From Vreelandella neptunia (lineage in GTDB: Bacteria; Pseudomonadota; Gammaproteobacteria; Pseudomonadales; Halomonadaceae), in NCBI RefSeq assembly GCF_022489065.1, contig NZ_JAKVTW010000001.1, positions 124,001 to 188,000 on the forward strand: a stretch of DNA of 64,000 nucleotides, written 5' to 3'. Below the pieces are notes generated by a model. That model was not told the origin of the DNA. It saw nothing but the letters and a program-made list of their open reading frames with translations, and searched no databases. Made by a program: the position numbers and the translations under genes. Positions 48,971 to 59,159 of this stretch are shown here, piece after piece (the stretch's first letter is position 1; every line of letters begins with the position of its first letter).

Positions 48971-49636
48971 ATGCGCGATACGCAATCAAAACGAACGTCA
49001 TCACTGGGCGCTTCACCCCTGGCATTGGCGGCAAGTGCCTTGGGTCTAACCTTCGGTGCACCCGCCTGGGCGGATGATGCAGCCGAGCGTTTGACCGAGC
49101 GATTGGATCCACTGGAGCGTTATCAAGCCAATTTTGAGCAGCAGATTTTAGATGGCAGCGGCGATCGTCTCCAAAGCGCGCGCGGTGAAATGTGGCTGTC
49201 CCGCCCCGGTATGCTGCGTTGGGAAGTGGAAGCGCCGTATTCTCAAACCGTGGTCTCCGACGGTGAAGATGTGTATATGTACGATCCCGACCTTGAGCAA
49301 GTCACCGTCCAAGAGATGGATGATCGGGTTACCCATACCCCTGCGCTACTGCTGTCGGGAAGCGTCGACGAGTTAACCGAGAGCTATGAGGTTTTCTACG
49401 AGCAGGACGGGGGAGAAGACGTCTTTACCCTAGTGCCTATCTCTGCCGATACGCTGTTTGAAGAGCTGAGCATGGTCTTTGACGGCGAAACGCTGAGTGA
49501 ATTGTGGATGATGGACAGCACCGGTCAGCGCACCGCGATTACTTTTAGCAATATTACCCTCAATGGCAATATTGCCCGGGACATGTTCGATTTCGAGATA
49601 CCTGAAGGCACGGATGTAATCCGTGAAGAGCTTTAA
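48971..49636 (+). CDS. lolA: Outer-membrane lipoprotein carrier protein LolA
   Basis: Periplasmic chaperone that ferries lipoproteins from LolCDE to LolB, 221 residues with a signal peptide (residues 1-34, cleavage near AWADD). The LolA core is seen in ERYQANFEQQILDGSG, GEMWLSRPGMLRWEVEAPYSQ and VSDGEDVYMYDPDLEQVTVQ. Located between ftsK and rarA, the conserved ftsK-lolA-rarA order. Terminated by hairpins shared with rarA. Confidence 0.95.
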   Translation: MRDTQSKRTSSLGASPLALAASALGLTFGAPAWADDAAERLTERLDPLERYQANFEQQILDGSGDRLQSARGEMWLSRPGMLRWEVEAPYSQTVVSDGEDVYMYDPDLEQVTVQEMDDRVTHTPALLLSGSVDELTESYEVFYEQDGGEDVFTLVPISADTLFEELSMVFDGETLSELWMMDSTGQRTAITFSNITLNGNIARDMFDFEIPEGTDVIREEL

Positions 49637-49697
49637 GGGTGAAGCGTGAATGGTAAGGTGTGAGGAGTAAGTCGTTAAAGACAAGTAGTTGCTGGAG

Positions 49698-49720
49698 AGT
49701 GGCAGTTTAAACCTGCCACT
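49698..49720. terminator. Convergent hairpin 1 between lolA and rarA
   Basis: AGTGGCAG (49698-49705), loop TTTAAAC, CTGCCACT (49713-49720), a perfect 8-bp stem with no obvious T tract on either strand. It may help end lolA or rarA transcripts. Confidence 0.45.
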
Positions 49721-49729
49721 GATTTAACC

Positions 49730-49753
49730 ATCAGGCGCCTTAGGGCGCCTGAT
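49730..49753. terminator. Convergent hairpin 2, spanning the rarA stop codon
   Basis: ATCAGGCGCC (49730-49739), loop TTAG, GGCGCCTGAT (49744-49753), a perfect 10-bp stem. The rarA stop codon (49740-49742) is inside the loop. Confidence 0.5.
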
Positions 49754-51074
49754 CTGTTTCCTGATCACGGCTTTCCCGCCACGCCATAATTTCCCCAAAG
49801 CGTTTCTCCTGCCCAAAAGGGCTTGGCTTGAAGAAGGTGGCTTTAGGCAGCTCTTCAGGCCAGCAGTCGTGAGCACTACCCGACGGGTAGCCATCTGGCT
49901 CGTTGTGAGCATAGCGATAGCCCTCACCATGGCCCAACTGCTCCATCAGCTTGGTCGGCGCATTGCGAAGATATGTCGGCACCTCCACCTGGGGCTGCTG
50001 GCGCACGTACTGTTTAGCCTCGCTCCAGGCGCGATCAATACGGTTACTTTTTGGCGCTACGGCCAAATGAATCGCTGCATGGGCAATCGCCCGCTGGCCT
50101 TCGTAATCACCCAAACGCAGGTAGGCATCCCAAGCGGCAATCACTAATGGTAGCGCGCGGGGATCGGCATTGCCGACATCCTCTGAGGCAATGGCGGTTA
50201 ATCTGCGTACCACATCCAGGGGGTCGCCGCCGCCCTGCATAAAGCGCGCCATATACAGCAGTGCGGCATTGGGGCGAGAAGAGCGTATCGATTTATGGAT
50301 CGCCGAGAGCAGATCGTAATAGGCGTCGCCCTGTTTATCGAAGGCGCTGGCCTGATGGCCAATCACATCGGCTAACACTTCCTTATGCAGCACCTCACGG
50401 CCGTTTTCTTGGGTAGCGAAATCACACGCGGTTTCTAATAGCCCCAGCGCTCGGCGGGCATCGCCTGCACTGGCGTGGGCGAGGGCGGTTAATACCTCGT
50501 CACCAACCTGGATGTCACGCTTGCCCAAACCGCGCGCTTCATCGCTAAGCGCTTGACGCATCACCGTGATCAGCTCCTCCTGGGTAAGCGATTTCAGGAC
50601 GTAGACCCGCGCGCGGGAGAGCAGCGCCGAATTGACCTCAAAGGAGGGGTTTTCGGTGGTGGCACCAATCAGCGTTAATAGCCCCGACTCGACGTGGGGC
50701 AGCAGGGCGTCCTGCTGGCTCTTGTTGAGACGATGAATCTCATCTAAAAAGAGAATGACCGTAGAGGACATCTGCTGGGCACGCTCTACCACGGCGCGAA
50801 TCTCTTTTACGCCGGCCATCACCGCACTGAGGTGTTCCAAGTGGGCCTGAGAGGCCCGGGCCAATAGCTCAGCCAGTGTGGTTTTGCCAACCCCCGGTGG
50901 CCCCCATAAAATCATGGAGCGCACAACGCCGGACTCCGCCATGCGACGAAGGGGTTTATCAGGCCCCACCAGTGCCTGCTGGCCCATGTAATCGTCCAAT
51001 TGGCGTGGGCGCATACGAAAGGCTAACGGGGCATCGTCGGAAGGTACCGCTTGGGCGCTATCAAAAAGATCCAT
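49740..51074 (-). CDS. rarA: Replication-associated recombination protein RarA
   Basis: AAA+ ATPase of the clamp-loader clade (MgsA/WHIP family), 444 residues, acting at stalled forks. It begins [12 protein letters not shown], with Walker [15 protein letters not shown] near residue 55 and Walker [25 protein letters not shown] (Asp-Glu box). Sensor 1 is in [20 protein letters not shown]. The frame is open to 51140, but ATG 51074 gives the canonical N-terminus. Single gene. Confidence 0.95.
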   Translation of the reverse strand: MDLFDSAQAVPSDDAPLAFRMRPRQLDDYMGQQALVGPDKPLRRMAESGVVRSMILWGPPGVGKTTLAELLARASQAHLEHLSAVMAGVKEIRAVVERAQQMSSTVILFLDEIHRLNKSQQDALLPHVESGLLTLIGATTENPSFEVNSALLSRARVYVLKSLTQEELITVMRQALSDEARGLGKRDIQVGDEVLTALAHASAGDARRALGLLETACDFATQENGREVLHKEVLADVIGHQASAFDKQGDAYYDLLSAIHKSIRSSRPNAALLYMARFMQGGGDPLDVVRRLTAIASEDVGNADPRALPLVIAAWDAYLRLGDYEGQRAIAHAAIHLAVAPKSNRIDRAWSEAKQYVRQQPQVEVPTYLRNAPTKLMEQLGHGEGYRYAHNEPDGYPSGSAHDCWPEELPKATFFKPSPFGQEKRFGEIMAWRESRDQETDQAP

Positions 51075-51299
51075 GTAAACATCCGTTGTTAATCGAGACG
51101 TTGAGCAACAAAGCACCAACAAGTCACGGTGGTAAACCACACCTTAGCGAACTACCTTTGGCGTAACATATCAGAAAGATACACTTGCTAGGATAACGCT
51201 AGAAGGGCATTGTTTATGATAACCCCACGCGCTTATGATCGCATGCCGTCCAGCACTCAGGCCCGGCGGTAGGCATGACACAATAAAGGAGACAGTTCG

Positions 51300-51845
51300 A
51301 TGTTAAACCAACTGCGTCTAGATCATGCCAACATGGCGAGGCTACTCCATGTACTGCAGCTTAAGCAGAAAACCCTCGTCTTGGGAGAGCGGCCCAATTT
51401 TCAGCTAATGCGTGAAGTGGTCGATTATATTTTGTCCTATATGGATGGCTTTGCTGCACCGCTAGAGCGTGTCTGCGTTGAGCGCCTGCATACCTTGGCA
51501 CCTGAGCACGTCGCGCTGACCGAACAAATGGCCAACGATTACCGTGAGCTAAAGCCGCGTTTGCAGCGCCTGTCTAACGATATCGATATGATCTTGATGG
51601 ATAACATCCTGCCAATGGATCGCTTTGCCGAAGATCTAAAAGATTATTTAGAGGCGCATCGGGCGTACCTTCGTCACGAACGTGAGGGGTTATTCCCGCT
51701 GATTGATGAACACTTTAGTCAGGAAGATATGGAAGAGCTGCGCCTGGCACTTCCCGAAGGCGCCGAGAAAGAGTTGGAGCGCCTTCAGGATGCTTATCCT
51801 GAACTCTACGCAGAGCTGCGCGGGGCTGATGTGCCCGCCGTATAG
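51300..51845 (+). CDS. Hemerythrin-like helical protein with missing iron ligands
   Basis: 181 residues, all helical, related to bacterial hemerythrin/HHE proteins (LRLDHANMARLL, PEHVALTEQM, REGLFPLIDEHFS). The usual ligand set is broken. The second helix, typically YPDxYHHPKED, reads YMDGFAAPLERV (residues 47-58), losing both His and the Glu. The His four residues before the conserved Glu near the LFP motif is Tyr123. H9, H70 and E127 remain. Iron binding is therefore doubtful. Strong Shine-Dalgarno (AAGGAG) before ATG 51300. Single gene, function unknown. Confidence 0.75.
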   Translation: MLNQLRLDHANMARLLHVLQLKQKTLVLGERPNFQLMREVVDYILSYMDGFAAPLERVCVERLHTLAPEHVALTEQMANDYRELKPRLQRLSNDIDMILMDNILPMDRFAEDLKDYLEAHRAYLRHEREGLFPLIDEHFSQEDMEELRLALPEGAEKELERLQDAYPELYAELRGADVPAV

Positions 51846-51986
51846 TCGTTCGTGAACAGCGACCCATAACAGTGTAGGCAATCGATAAAATCATCGGCGG
51901 GGCATGCTAAACTAGCGGCCCCGTTTTTGCTGGGCAATAGTTCATCCATCGACCAGCTCGGTGCTGATTAATCAAGCAGGACAGTG

Positions 51987-52829
51987 ATGCAGAGAGCCAT
52001 GCAAGGCCCCGTGTTAATTTTTGATTCCGGCGTCGGCGGCCTGTCTGTGGCGCAGTCGCTGCGTCAATACTATCCTGAAGCTGCCCTGTGCTACACCTGC
52101 GATAATGCTTGGTTACCTTATGGGCTGCGTGAAGACGCCGTTTTATCCGAGCGTATCGTGGCGGTGTGTCGCGCCGCCGTTGAAGCTTGCCAGCCTAGCG
52201 TATTGGTCGTTGCCTGCAATACCGCAAGCACCCTGGCGCTGGAGAATTTACGTCAGCAGTTAGCGATTCCTGTGGTGGGCACGGTGCCCGCTATCAAACC
52301 TGCTGCAGCGCTAAGCCAGACACGCCACATCGGGCTGCTGGCCACAAAGGCCACCGTAGGCAGACCATACACTCAGCGCTTGATTGATAGCTTTGCCAGC
52401 GACTGTATTATCACCCGCGTTGCCGCTGATGCCTTGGTCGTTGAAGCGGAAGCGTACTTGGCGGGTATCACACCGGATACCCATCGCATGCAGGCGGCGC
52501 TTGCACCGCTGTGGCAAGCCGTTACCCCTTCGCCTTTTCAACCTCTGTCTGCTCAACTTTTGTCAGCTGACCGTCAGGCGCTGGATACTGTAGTGCTTGG
52601 CTGTACCCATTTTCCATTGTTGAAGCCTTGGCTGGTGCAGCTTGCTCCCCGGCCTTTGCATTGGATTGATTCCGGTGACGCCATTGCTCGACGGGTTGCG
52701 CAAGTAGTGGATGAGCTTCACAGCGAGCATCCCGATGGTCGCTGTTTTACGACGGCACCCGCCGCGAATCTGACCGCTGGTTTAGCGCGCTACGGATTCA
52801 AAGCACCCCAGTTGCTAAGCGTGAGTTGA
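51987..52829 (+). CDS. murI: Glutamate racemase
   Basis: Makes D-glutamate for peptidoglycan. The two catalytic Cys are in VVACNTASTLAL and LGCTHFPLL, and the N-terminus has LIFDSGVGGLSVAQSL. About 280 residues. ATG 51987 is 5 bases after AGGA. GTG 51984 is too close to it, and ATG 51999 is another option. Single gene in front of trmA. Confidence 0.95.
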   Translation: MQRAMQGPVLIFDSGVGGLSVAQSLRQYYPEAALCYTCDNAWLPYGLREDAVLSERIVAVCRAAVEACQPSVLVVACNTASTLALENLRQQLAIPVVGTVPAIKPAAALSQTRHIGLLATKATVGRPYTQRLIDSFASDCIITRVAADALVVEAEAYLAGITPDTHRMQAALAPLWQAVTPSPFQPLSAQLLSADRQALDTVVLGCTHFPLLKPWLVQLAPRPLHWIDSGDAIARRVAQVVDELHSEHPDGRCFTTAPAANLTAGLARYGFKAPQLLSVS

Positions 52830-52912
52830 CGAACACTATTCGCCGTTACTATTTCTGAGCCCATATTTCGAACCCCTTATTTCTGAATCTATTCAAGTCA
52901 AGAGGAGCAGCT

Positions 52913-54034
52913 TTGGCTATCCCCGTCGTAGAACCTGAACGTTATGCCGAGCAGTTAGCCGCCAAGCGCGACTATCTGGAGAGTACCTTTGCGCCTTTCC
53001 GGCCACCTGCGCTTGAAGTGTTTGAATCGCCGCCGGGCTACTACCGCCAGCGCTGTGAGTTTCGCATTTGGCACGAAGAGGATGATCTCTTCTACGCCAT
53101 GTTTGAGGTAGACCCTGAGAACCCGAAGAACAAGCAAGTGATTCGGCTAGACCAGTATGCGGTGGCCAGCGAGCGCATTAACCAGCTTATGCCGCAACTG
53201 CGCGAGGCCTGCCTGAAGTCTGACGAGCTACGCCGCAAGCTGTTTCAGATCGAGTTTTTAACCACGCTGTCAGGCGAGGCGCTGGTAACGCTGATTTACC
53301 ACCGCCCGCTTGGCGATGAGTGGGAGCGCCAAGCTCGGGCACTGGAAGCCGAACTGGGTATCATGATTATTGGCCGCTCACGTAAGCAGCGCATCGTATT
53401 GACCCGTGATCATGTCTGGGAGCGTCTTGAGGTGGATGGCCGCACGCTGCACTATCAGCAGGTCGAAAACAGCTTCACCCAGCCCAATGCGCATATCTGT
53501 CAAAAAATGCTTAGCTGGGCGCGTGAAGTCACCACTGGCCAGCAAGAGAGTGGCGAAAAGAGCGATCTGGTCGAGCTCTACTGTGGTAACGGCAATTTTA
53601 CCATTGCCCTAGCCGATAACTTCCGCCGCGTGTTAGCGACAGAGATTTCCCGCACGTCGGTGGCCAGTGCAAACGTGAACCTGGAAGCCAATGGCGTCAC
53701 GAACGCGCAGATTGGTCGCATGTCGGCAGAGGAGTTCTCGCTGGCACTGAAAGGCGAAAAAGCCGGGCGCCGCGTGGCGGAAATGGCCTTGGAAGAGTAC
53801 GAATTTTCTACCGTACTGGTGGATCCTCCCCGCGCTGGGCTAGATGAACAGAGCTGCGAACAGCTCAGCGAGTATGCCCAGATCGTCTATATTTCATGCA
53901 ACCCGGCCACATTGGCTGAAAACTTGACCATACTGACCAAAACTCATCGAATAGAGCGCTTTGCGCTGTTTGACCAGTTTCCGTTTACTGATCATGTTGA
54001 GTGTGGCGTGTTATTACAGCGGCATGCGGGTTAA
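52913..54034 (+). CDS. trmA: tRNA (uracil-5-)-methyltransferase
   Basis: SAM-dependent enzyme that forms T54 in tRNA and also acts on tmRNA, 373 residues. ENSFTQPNAHICQKML is the family motif before the SAM site (ELYCGNGNFTIALADNF). The DPPRAGLD motif and catalytic Cys in YISCNPATLAENL are present, and a C-terminal FTDHVECGVLL closes the enzyme. It lacks the TRAM domain of RlmC/D, as TrmA should. Start is TTG 52913 with GAGGAG 5 bases before. Confidence 0.96.
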   Translation: MAIPVVEPERYAEQLAAKRDYLESTFAPFRPPALEVFESPPGYYRQRCEFRIWHEEDDLFYAMFEVDPENPKNKQVIRLDQYAVASERINQLMPQLREACLKSDELRRKLFQIEFLTTLSGEALVTLIYHRPLGDEWERQARALEAELGIMIIGRSRKQRIVLTRDHVWERLEVDGRTLHYQQVENSFTQPNAHICQKMLSWAREVTTGQQESGEKSDLVELYCGNGNFTIALADNFRRVLATEISRTSVASANVNLEANGVTNAQIGRMSAEEFSLALKGEKAGRRVAEMALEEYEFSTVLVDPPRAGLDEQSCEQLSEYAQIVYISCNPATLAENLTILTKTHRIERFALFDQFPFTDHVECGVLLQRHAG

Positions 54035-54196
54035 TCAGCATAAAACCTAATGCGTAAATGGCATGTGCCATGAATAACTCGTCAGGTGATTAGGGACGCG
54101 ACGATAGGTAGCGTAAGCTAGGCGCTATGTTGGCCTAAAGGCCTATTGTCCTTCGTTTTTTGGCCGATTAATGGCCTAGGCAAGTCGAGGTGATGG

Positions 54197-57100
54197 ATGC
54201 ACTACGTTGCGATTGAAGAGAGTCGTCAGGATCTTTTGAAGCAGCTTCAGGAACGATTATACGCGCGCCTGGAGCCTGCTCGAGCCGCGACAATTGACGC
54301 CTTTGCTCGACACTTTTATGCCACCGTGCCGGTGGAAGACCTCGTGGATCGTCGCTTGGACGATCTGTACGGCGCAACGCTGTCGATCTGGCAGTTCTTG
54401 CAGCACCACGACCCGAAAAGCCCTAAAGTACGCGTTTTTAATCCAGATTTTGAAGAGCACGGCTGGCAGTCAACGCATACGTTTGTTGCCGTTCTCCACG
54501 AAGATATGCCGTTTCTGGTCGATTCGGTGCGTATCGAGCTCAACCGTCGCGGCTTGACGGTACACGCGATTCAAAACGCCGTTCTGGCAGTTGCTCGTGA
54601 TGACCGCCACCAGTTACAGGCGCAGTCCTCACCGCGAGATGAGAACGCGCCTGAAGCCCGTGAGTCGCTGATTGTCATTGAAGTTGATCGCCACACCGAT
54701 GTTGCGTTGCTTGAGAAAATCGAAAGCAACCTCAATGACGTACTTCGCGACGTGCGCACTGCGGTGGGCGATTATGATGCCATGTGCGCGCAAATTACCG
54801 CGTCGATCCAAGAGCTTGAAAAAAATTGCCCACCACAGATCGACCCAGACGATCACGAAGAGGCGATTGCCTTTCTAGAGTGGCTGCTCAAAGATAACTT
54901 CACGTTCCTGGGCTACGACGAATACCTACTGGACGGCGGCGAGTTACAACGCGATGCGGATAGCGTACTGGGCGTGTTCCGTCTGGATCAGCCACGCTAC
55001 TGCGAGCGTATTCGCACCGAAGAGGGCGTGGATGAGCACAATGACTATGTGCTTGTGCCGCAGCTACTGTCGTTTGCCAAGAGTGCTCATCACTCCCGGG
55101 TTCACCGTCCTACCTACCCTGACTACATCACCGTTGATCGCTACGACGACGACGGCAATGTGATTGGCGAGCGTCGCTTCTTTGGCCTGTTTACCTCGAC
55201 GGTATACAACGAATCGCCACGCAATATTCCGCTGCTGCGCCGCAAGCTAAAAGCCGTGATGGATATCGCTGGGTTTAATCCCCAGGGCCATAACGGTAAG
55301 CAGCTGCTCCAGGTGCTTGAAGTATACCCCCGCGATGATCTTTTTCAGATCGATACCGAGTCGCTGGCCAGTACCTCGCTGGGCATTCTGAATATCCGAG
55401 AGCGCCGCCAGGTGCGGCTGTTTATCCGCGCGGATATTAGCGGCAAGTTTTACTCCTGCCTGGTGTTCGTCCCCCGCGACGTGTTCTCTACGGACCTGCG
55501 TCAGCGGATTCAAAACGTACTGTGTGATGAGTTAGACGCCCACTTTGGCGACTTCAACACCTATTTATCCGAGTCGGTGCTGGCGCGTATTCAACTGATT
55601 CTGCGCTTTAATGGCGATGGCCCCAGCGACTACGATCTCAAACGCTTGGAGAGCAAGGTGTCGCGGCTGGCGCGCAGCTGGCGAGATGAGCTGCAGAGCG
55701 CCATGATCGAAGGTTTTGGTGAAGAGCGCGCCAATAGTCTGATGGATCACTTCCGCGAGGCCTTCTCTGCCAGCTATCGGGAAGACTTCTCCGCTCGCAC
55801 CGCGGTGTTTGATGTTCAGCATTTGCTAACACTGAACAACGGCGACGACTTATCGCTGTCGCTCTACCGCCCGCTAGAAGAGCAGGGCGGTGGTGTGAAC
55901 CTGAAGTTATTCCACCGCGAGTCGCAGATTCCCCTCTCCGACGTGCTGCCGATGATGGAAAACCTTGGCCTGCGAGTGATTGGCGAGCGGCCCTACGACA
56001 TCGTCGCGCCTGAACAGCGTTATTGGATTCACGATTTCGAGCTTGAGCATAGCGGCAGGGATGTCAGCCTGGGCGATATGCGTGATGTGTTCACGGAAGC
56101 CTTTAAGCGTATTTGGACGGGCGAAGCTGACAATGACGCCTTCAACCGTCTGATTATCGGTGCAGGGCTGGATTGGCGCGAAGTGGCGATGCTGCGCGGC
56201 TATGCCCGCTATCTGAAACAGATCCGCTTTGGCATGTCCCAGGACTATATCGCTGCCACCCTGGCCAACTACCCGGCGATTACCCGCGAGTTGGTCGAGC
56301 TATTCCGTTTACGCTTTGAGCCCGAGCAGCAAGATCACGCCACCGATGAGTGTATTGCCAGCCTAAACGAGCGCCTGGAAGGCGTTGCCAGCCTCAATGA
56401 CGACCAGTTACTGCGTCGCTTTATGGAGCTGATTCTCGCCACGCTGCGTACTAACTACTATCAGCTCGGCGAGGGTGGGCGTTTTAAAGACTATATCGCC
56501 TACAAGCTCGAGCCTTCCAAAGTCACCGGTATGCCCAAGCCACGGCCTATGTTCGAGATTTTTGTCTGCTCGCCACGGGTCGAAGGTGTTCACCTGCGCG
56601 GCGGTAAAGTCGCCCGCGGCGGCCTACGCTGGTCGGATCGCTTTGAAGATTACCGCACCGAAGTGCTGGGCTTGGTGAAAGCGCAGCAGGTTAAGAACGC
56701 CGTTATCGTCCCGGTTGGCGCCAAAGGCGGTTTTGTCTGTAAACGCATGCCGGAAAATGCCAGCCGCGACGTCGTGCAGAAGGAAGGCATCGCCTGCTAT
56801 CAAATCTTTATCCGCGCGCTGCTGGATGTTACCGACAATCTGGTAGGTAGCGATGTGGTGCCGCCGGAAAATGTTGTTCGTCATGATGAAGACGATGCCT
56901 ATCTGGTCGTGGCAGCCGATAAAGGCACTGCCACCTTCTCGGATATTGCCAACGAAATCTCCATTGAGTATGGCCACTGGCTAGGCGATGCGTTTGCCTC
57001 TGGTGGTGCCAATGGCTATGACCATAAGAAAATGGGCATCACCGCCCGCGGTGCCTGGGAGTCGGTGAAACGCCACTTCAAAAACCTCGATGTGGATACC

Positions 57101-59020
57101 CAGCGCGACCTGTTTAGCGTGGTGGGGGTCGGCGATATGGCCGGCGATGTCTTTGGTAACGGCATGCTGCTCTCTGACAAGATTCAGCTAGTGGGCGCCT
57201 TCAACCATCTGCATATCTTTGTAGACCCCAATCCCGATGCGGAGTCCTCCTTTGCCGAGCGCAAACGGCTGTTTGAGCAGCCACGCTCCAGTTGGGAAGA
57301 CTACAGCCAGGAGTTGATCTCCGCCGGTGGTGGCATCTTTAGCCGTAGCGCGAAATCGATAAACATCACCCCGGAGATGCAGCAGGTATTCGGTATCACG
57401 GAGGAGCGCCTGTCGCCCAATGAACTGATCCGCGCCATGCTCAAATCCAAGGTGGATTTGATCTGGAATGGCGGTATCGGTACCTACGTGAAAGGCTCCG
57501 ACGAAACTGACGCCGATGTAGGTGATAAAGCCAACGATACCCTGCGCATCAACGGCAATGACTTGAATTGCCGTGTGGTCGGCGAGGGCGGCAACCTCGG
57601 CTTGACCCAGCGCGGACGTATGGAAGCCGCCGCCAAGGGTGTGCGCGTTTACACCGACTTCATTGATAACGCCGGTGGGGTGAACTGCTCTGATCACGAG
57701 GTCAATATCAAGATATTGATCGATGAAGTGGTCAAACGCGGCGATATGACCGACAAACAGCGCAATCAGCTGTTGGCGGAAATGACTGATGAGGTGGGCG
57801 ATCTGGTCATTCTGGATAACTATCGCCAGAGCCAGGCGCTGGACCTGTCAGCCATTCTTTCCAATCAGTCGATGGGGCCGTACCGCCGCTTTATCAGCGA
57901 GTTGGAGGCCGCAGGGCAAATCGATCGCGAGCTTGAGTTTCTGCCTACCGATGAGGTGTTAAAAGAGCGCGCGAGTAATGGCCAATCGATGCGCCTGCCA
58001 GAGCTCTCGGTGCTGATTTCCTACGCCAAGAGCACCCTGAAAGGAGATTTGATCACCTCTGATGTGCCGGATGATCACTATATTCACCGCCATCTGGAGC
58101 GCCTGTTCCCGGCAGTGTTGGTCGAGCGCTTTAAAGATGAGATGTACGAGCACCGCTTGAAGCGTGAGATCGTGGCGACCCAGGTTGCCAATGATCTGGT
58201 CGACCATATGGGTATCGTCTTTGTCCGTCGCCTAATGGACTCCACGGGGGCGGGGCGTGCCGACATCGCACGAGCTTATATTGTGGCCCGTGATAGCTTT
58301 AATCTGCCTACCTTATGGGCGCAAATTGAAGCCCTCGACAATCAGGTGCCCAACCGTATTCAGTACTCGATGATGCTCGACCTGATGCGCCTGATTCGCC
58401 GTGCCACGCGCTGGTTTGTGCGTCAGCATTTAGGCCTTTCGACGCAAGACACCATCGAGTACTTCGCTCCTCGCTTGGCGCAGTTACAGGAAGGCATCGG
58501 TGAACTTCTCAGTGGTGAAGAGCTGAGCGCCTGGAACGAGCGTCGTGACGAGCTGTTGGAGGCGGGCGTGCCGGATGCCTTAGCATCCACCGTGGCGGCG
58601 TCATCAAGCCTTTACGCGGGGCTGGGTATTATCCAGGCGGCACGCCTCACCAACGAGAAACCTCAGCGGGTGGCGGAAGTGCTGTATGAAATTGGCAGCC
58701 GCTTGGAACTGCCGTGGATGATTCAGCAGGTAACCCAGCTGGAAGTGCGCGATGCTTGGCAAGCGCAGGCGCGGGAAACCTTCCGTGATGATATCGAGCG
58801 CCAGCAGCTGGCCCTGACCACCAGCGTGCTGAAGCTCGATGCAGGAAGCCGCGATACCCAAGAGCGGGTGGCGCAGTGGCTGGATCAGCACGCTGATCTG
58901 CATCGCCGCTGGTGTCGTCTTATTGAAGAGGTACGTGGTGGCAGTGAAGGGGGCTTTGCGCTCTTTGCTGTGGCTGTACGCGAGCTGGTCGATTTGGCTG
59001 AAAGCGATAGCGAAGCCTAG
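54197..59020 (+). CDS. gdhB: NAD-dependent glutamate dehydrogenase, large type
   Basis: L-glutamate + NAD to 2-oxoglutarate + ammonia, catabolic GDH of the 180-kDa class, 1607 residues. The N-terminal ~500 residues hold ACT-like regulatory modules, and the catalytic core begins near residue 740. GGKVARGGLRWSDRFEDYR is followed by KGGFVCKRMP with the catalytic Lys. The nucleotide-binding region is near VVGVGDMAGDVFGNGML, and GEGGNLGLTQRGR lies further on. The long C-terminal helical domain is typical. Monocistronic, with a very strong terminator. It links amino-acid catabolism to the TCA cycle. Confidence 0.95.
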   Translation: MHYVAIEESRQDLLKQLQERLYARLEPARAATIDAFARHFYATVPVEDLVDRRLDDLYGATLSIWQFLQHHDPKSPKVRVFNPDFEEHGWQSTHTFVAVLHEDMPFLVDSVRIELNRRGLTVHAIQNAVLAVARDDRHQLQAQSSPRDENAPEARESLIVIEVDRHTDVALLEKIESNLNDVLRDVRTAVGDYDAMCAQITASIQELEKNCPPQIDPDDHEEAIAFLEWLLKDNFTFLGYDEYLLDGGELQRDADSVLGVFRLDQPRYCERIRTEEGVDEHNDYVLVPQLLSFAKSAHHSRVHRPTYPDYITVDRYDDDGNVIGERRFFGLFTSTVYNESPRNIPLLRRKLKAVMDIAGFNPQGHNGKQLLQVLEVYPRDDLFQIDTESLASTSLGILNIRERRQVRLFIRADISGKFYSCLVFVPRDVFSTDLRQRIQNVLCDELDAHFGDFNTYLSESVLARIQLILRFNGDGPSDYDLKRLESKVSRLARSWRDELQSAMIEGFGEERANSLMDHFREAFSASYREDFSARTAVFDVQHLLTLNNGDDLSLSLYRPLEEQGGGVNLKLFHRESQIPLSDVLPMMENLGLRVIGERPYDIVAPEQRYWIHDFELEHSGRDVSLGDMRDVFTEAFKRIWTGEADNDAFNRLIIGAGLDWREVAMLRGYARYLKQIRFGMSQDYIAATLANYPAITRELVELFRLRFEPEQQDHATDECIASLNERLEGVASLNDDQLLRRFMELILATLRTNYYQLGEGGRFKDYIAYKLEPSKVTGMPKPRPMFEIFVCSPRVEGVHLRGGKVARGGLRWSDRFEDYRTEVLGLVKAQQVKNAVIVPVGAKGGFVCKRMPENASRDVVQKEGIACYQIFIRALLDVTDNLVGSDVVPPENVVRHDEDDAYLVVAADKGTATFSDIANEISIEYGHWLGDAFASGGANGYDHKKMGITARGAWESVKRHFKNLDVDTQRDLFSVVGVGDMAGDVFGNGMLLSDKIQLVGAFNHLHIFVDPNPDAESSFAERKRLFEQPRSSWEDYSQELISAGGGIFSRSAKSINITPEMQQVFGITEERLSPNELIRAMLKSKVDLIWNGGIGTYVKGSDETDADVGDKANDTLRINGNDLNCRVVGEGGNLGLTQRGRMEAAAKGVRVYTDFIDNAGGVNCSDHEVNIKILIDEVVKRGDMTDKQRNQLLAEMTDEVGDLVILDNYRQSQALDLSAILSNQSMGPYRRFISELEAAGQIDRELEFLPTDEVLKERASNGQSMRLPELSVLISYAKSTLKGDLITSDVPDDHYIHRHLERLFPAVLVERFKDEMYEHRLKREIVATQVANDLVDHMGIVFVRRLMDSTGAGRADIARAYIVARDSFNLPTLWAQIEALDNQVPNRIQYSMMLDLMRLIRRATRWFVRQHLGLSTQDTIEYFAPRLAQLQEGIGELLSGEELSAWNERRDELLEAGVPDALASTVAASSSLYAGLGIIQAARLTNEKPQRVAEVLYEIGSRLELPWMIQQVTQLEVRDAWQAQARETFRDDIERQQLALTTSVLKLDAGSRDTQERVAQWLDQHADLHRRWCRLIEEVRGGSEGGFALFAVAVRELVDLAESDSEA

Positions 59021-59073
59021 ACGTACCTCGTCCACTTAATTAAAGCGTGTCTATTTAATTAAGAAGGAGTGTG

Positions 59074-59108
59074 AAAGCGCGCCCTGGTTCTCCACCAGGG
59101 CGCGCTTT
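59074..59108 (+). terminator. Terminator of gdhB
   Basis: AAAGCGCGCCCTGGT (59074-59088) pairs perfectly with ACCAGGGCGCGCTTT (59094-59108) around TCTCC, a 15-bp stem ending in TTTAT. Confidence 0.9.
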
Positions 59109-59159
59109 ATTGCGTTATACTAGTGCCCGTTTTCAGTCCCCCGCTTCAAGAGATCCGCT

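Noticed and set aside
59036-59062. Two TTAATTAA palindromes 19 bases apart downstream of gdhB
   Set aside because: Short AT-rich palindromes in an intergenic spacer with no matching consensus. They look like chance or spacer DNA.
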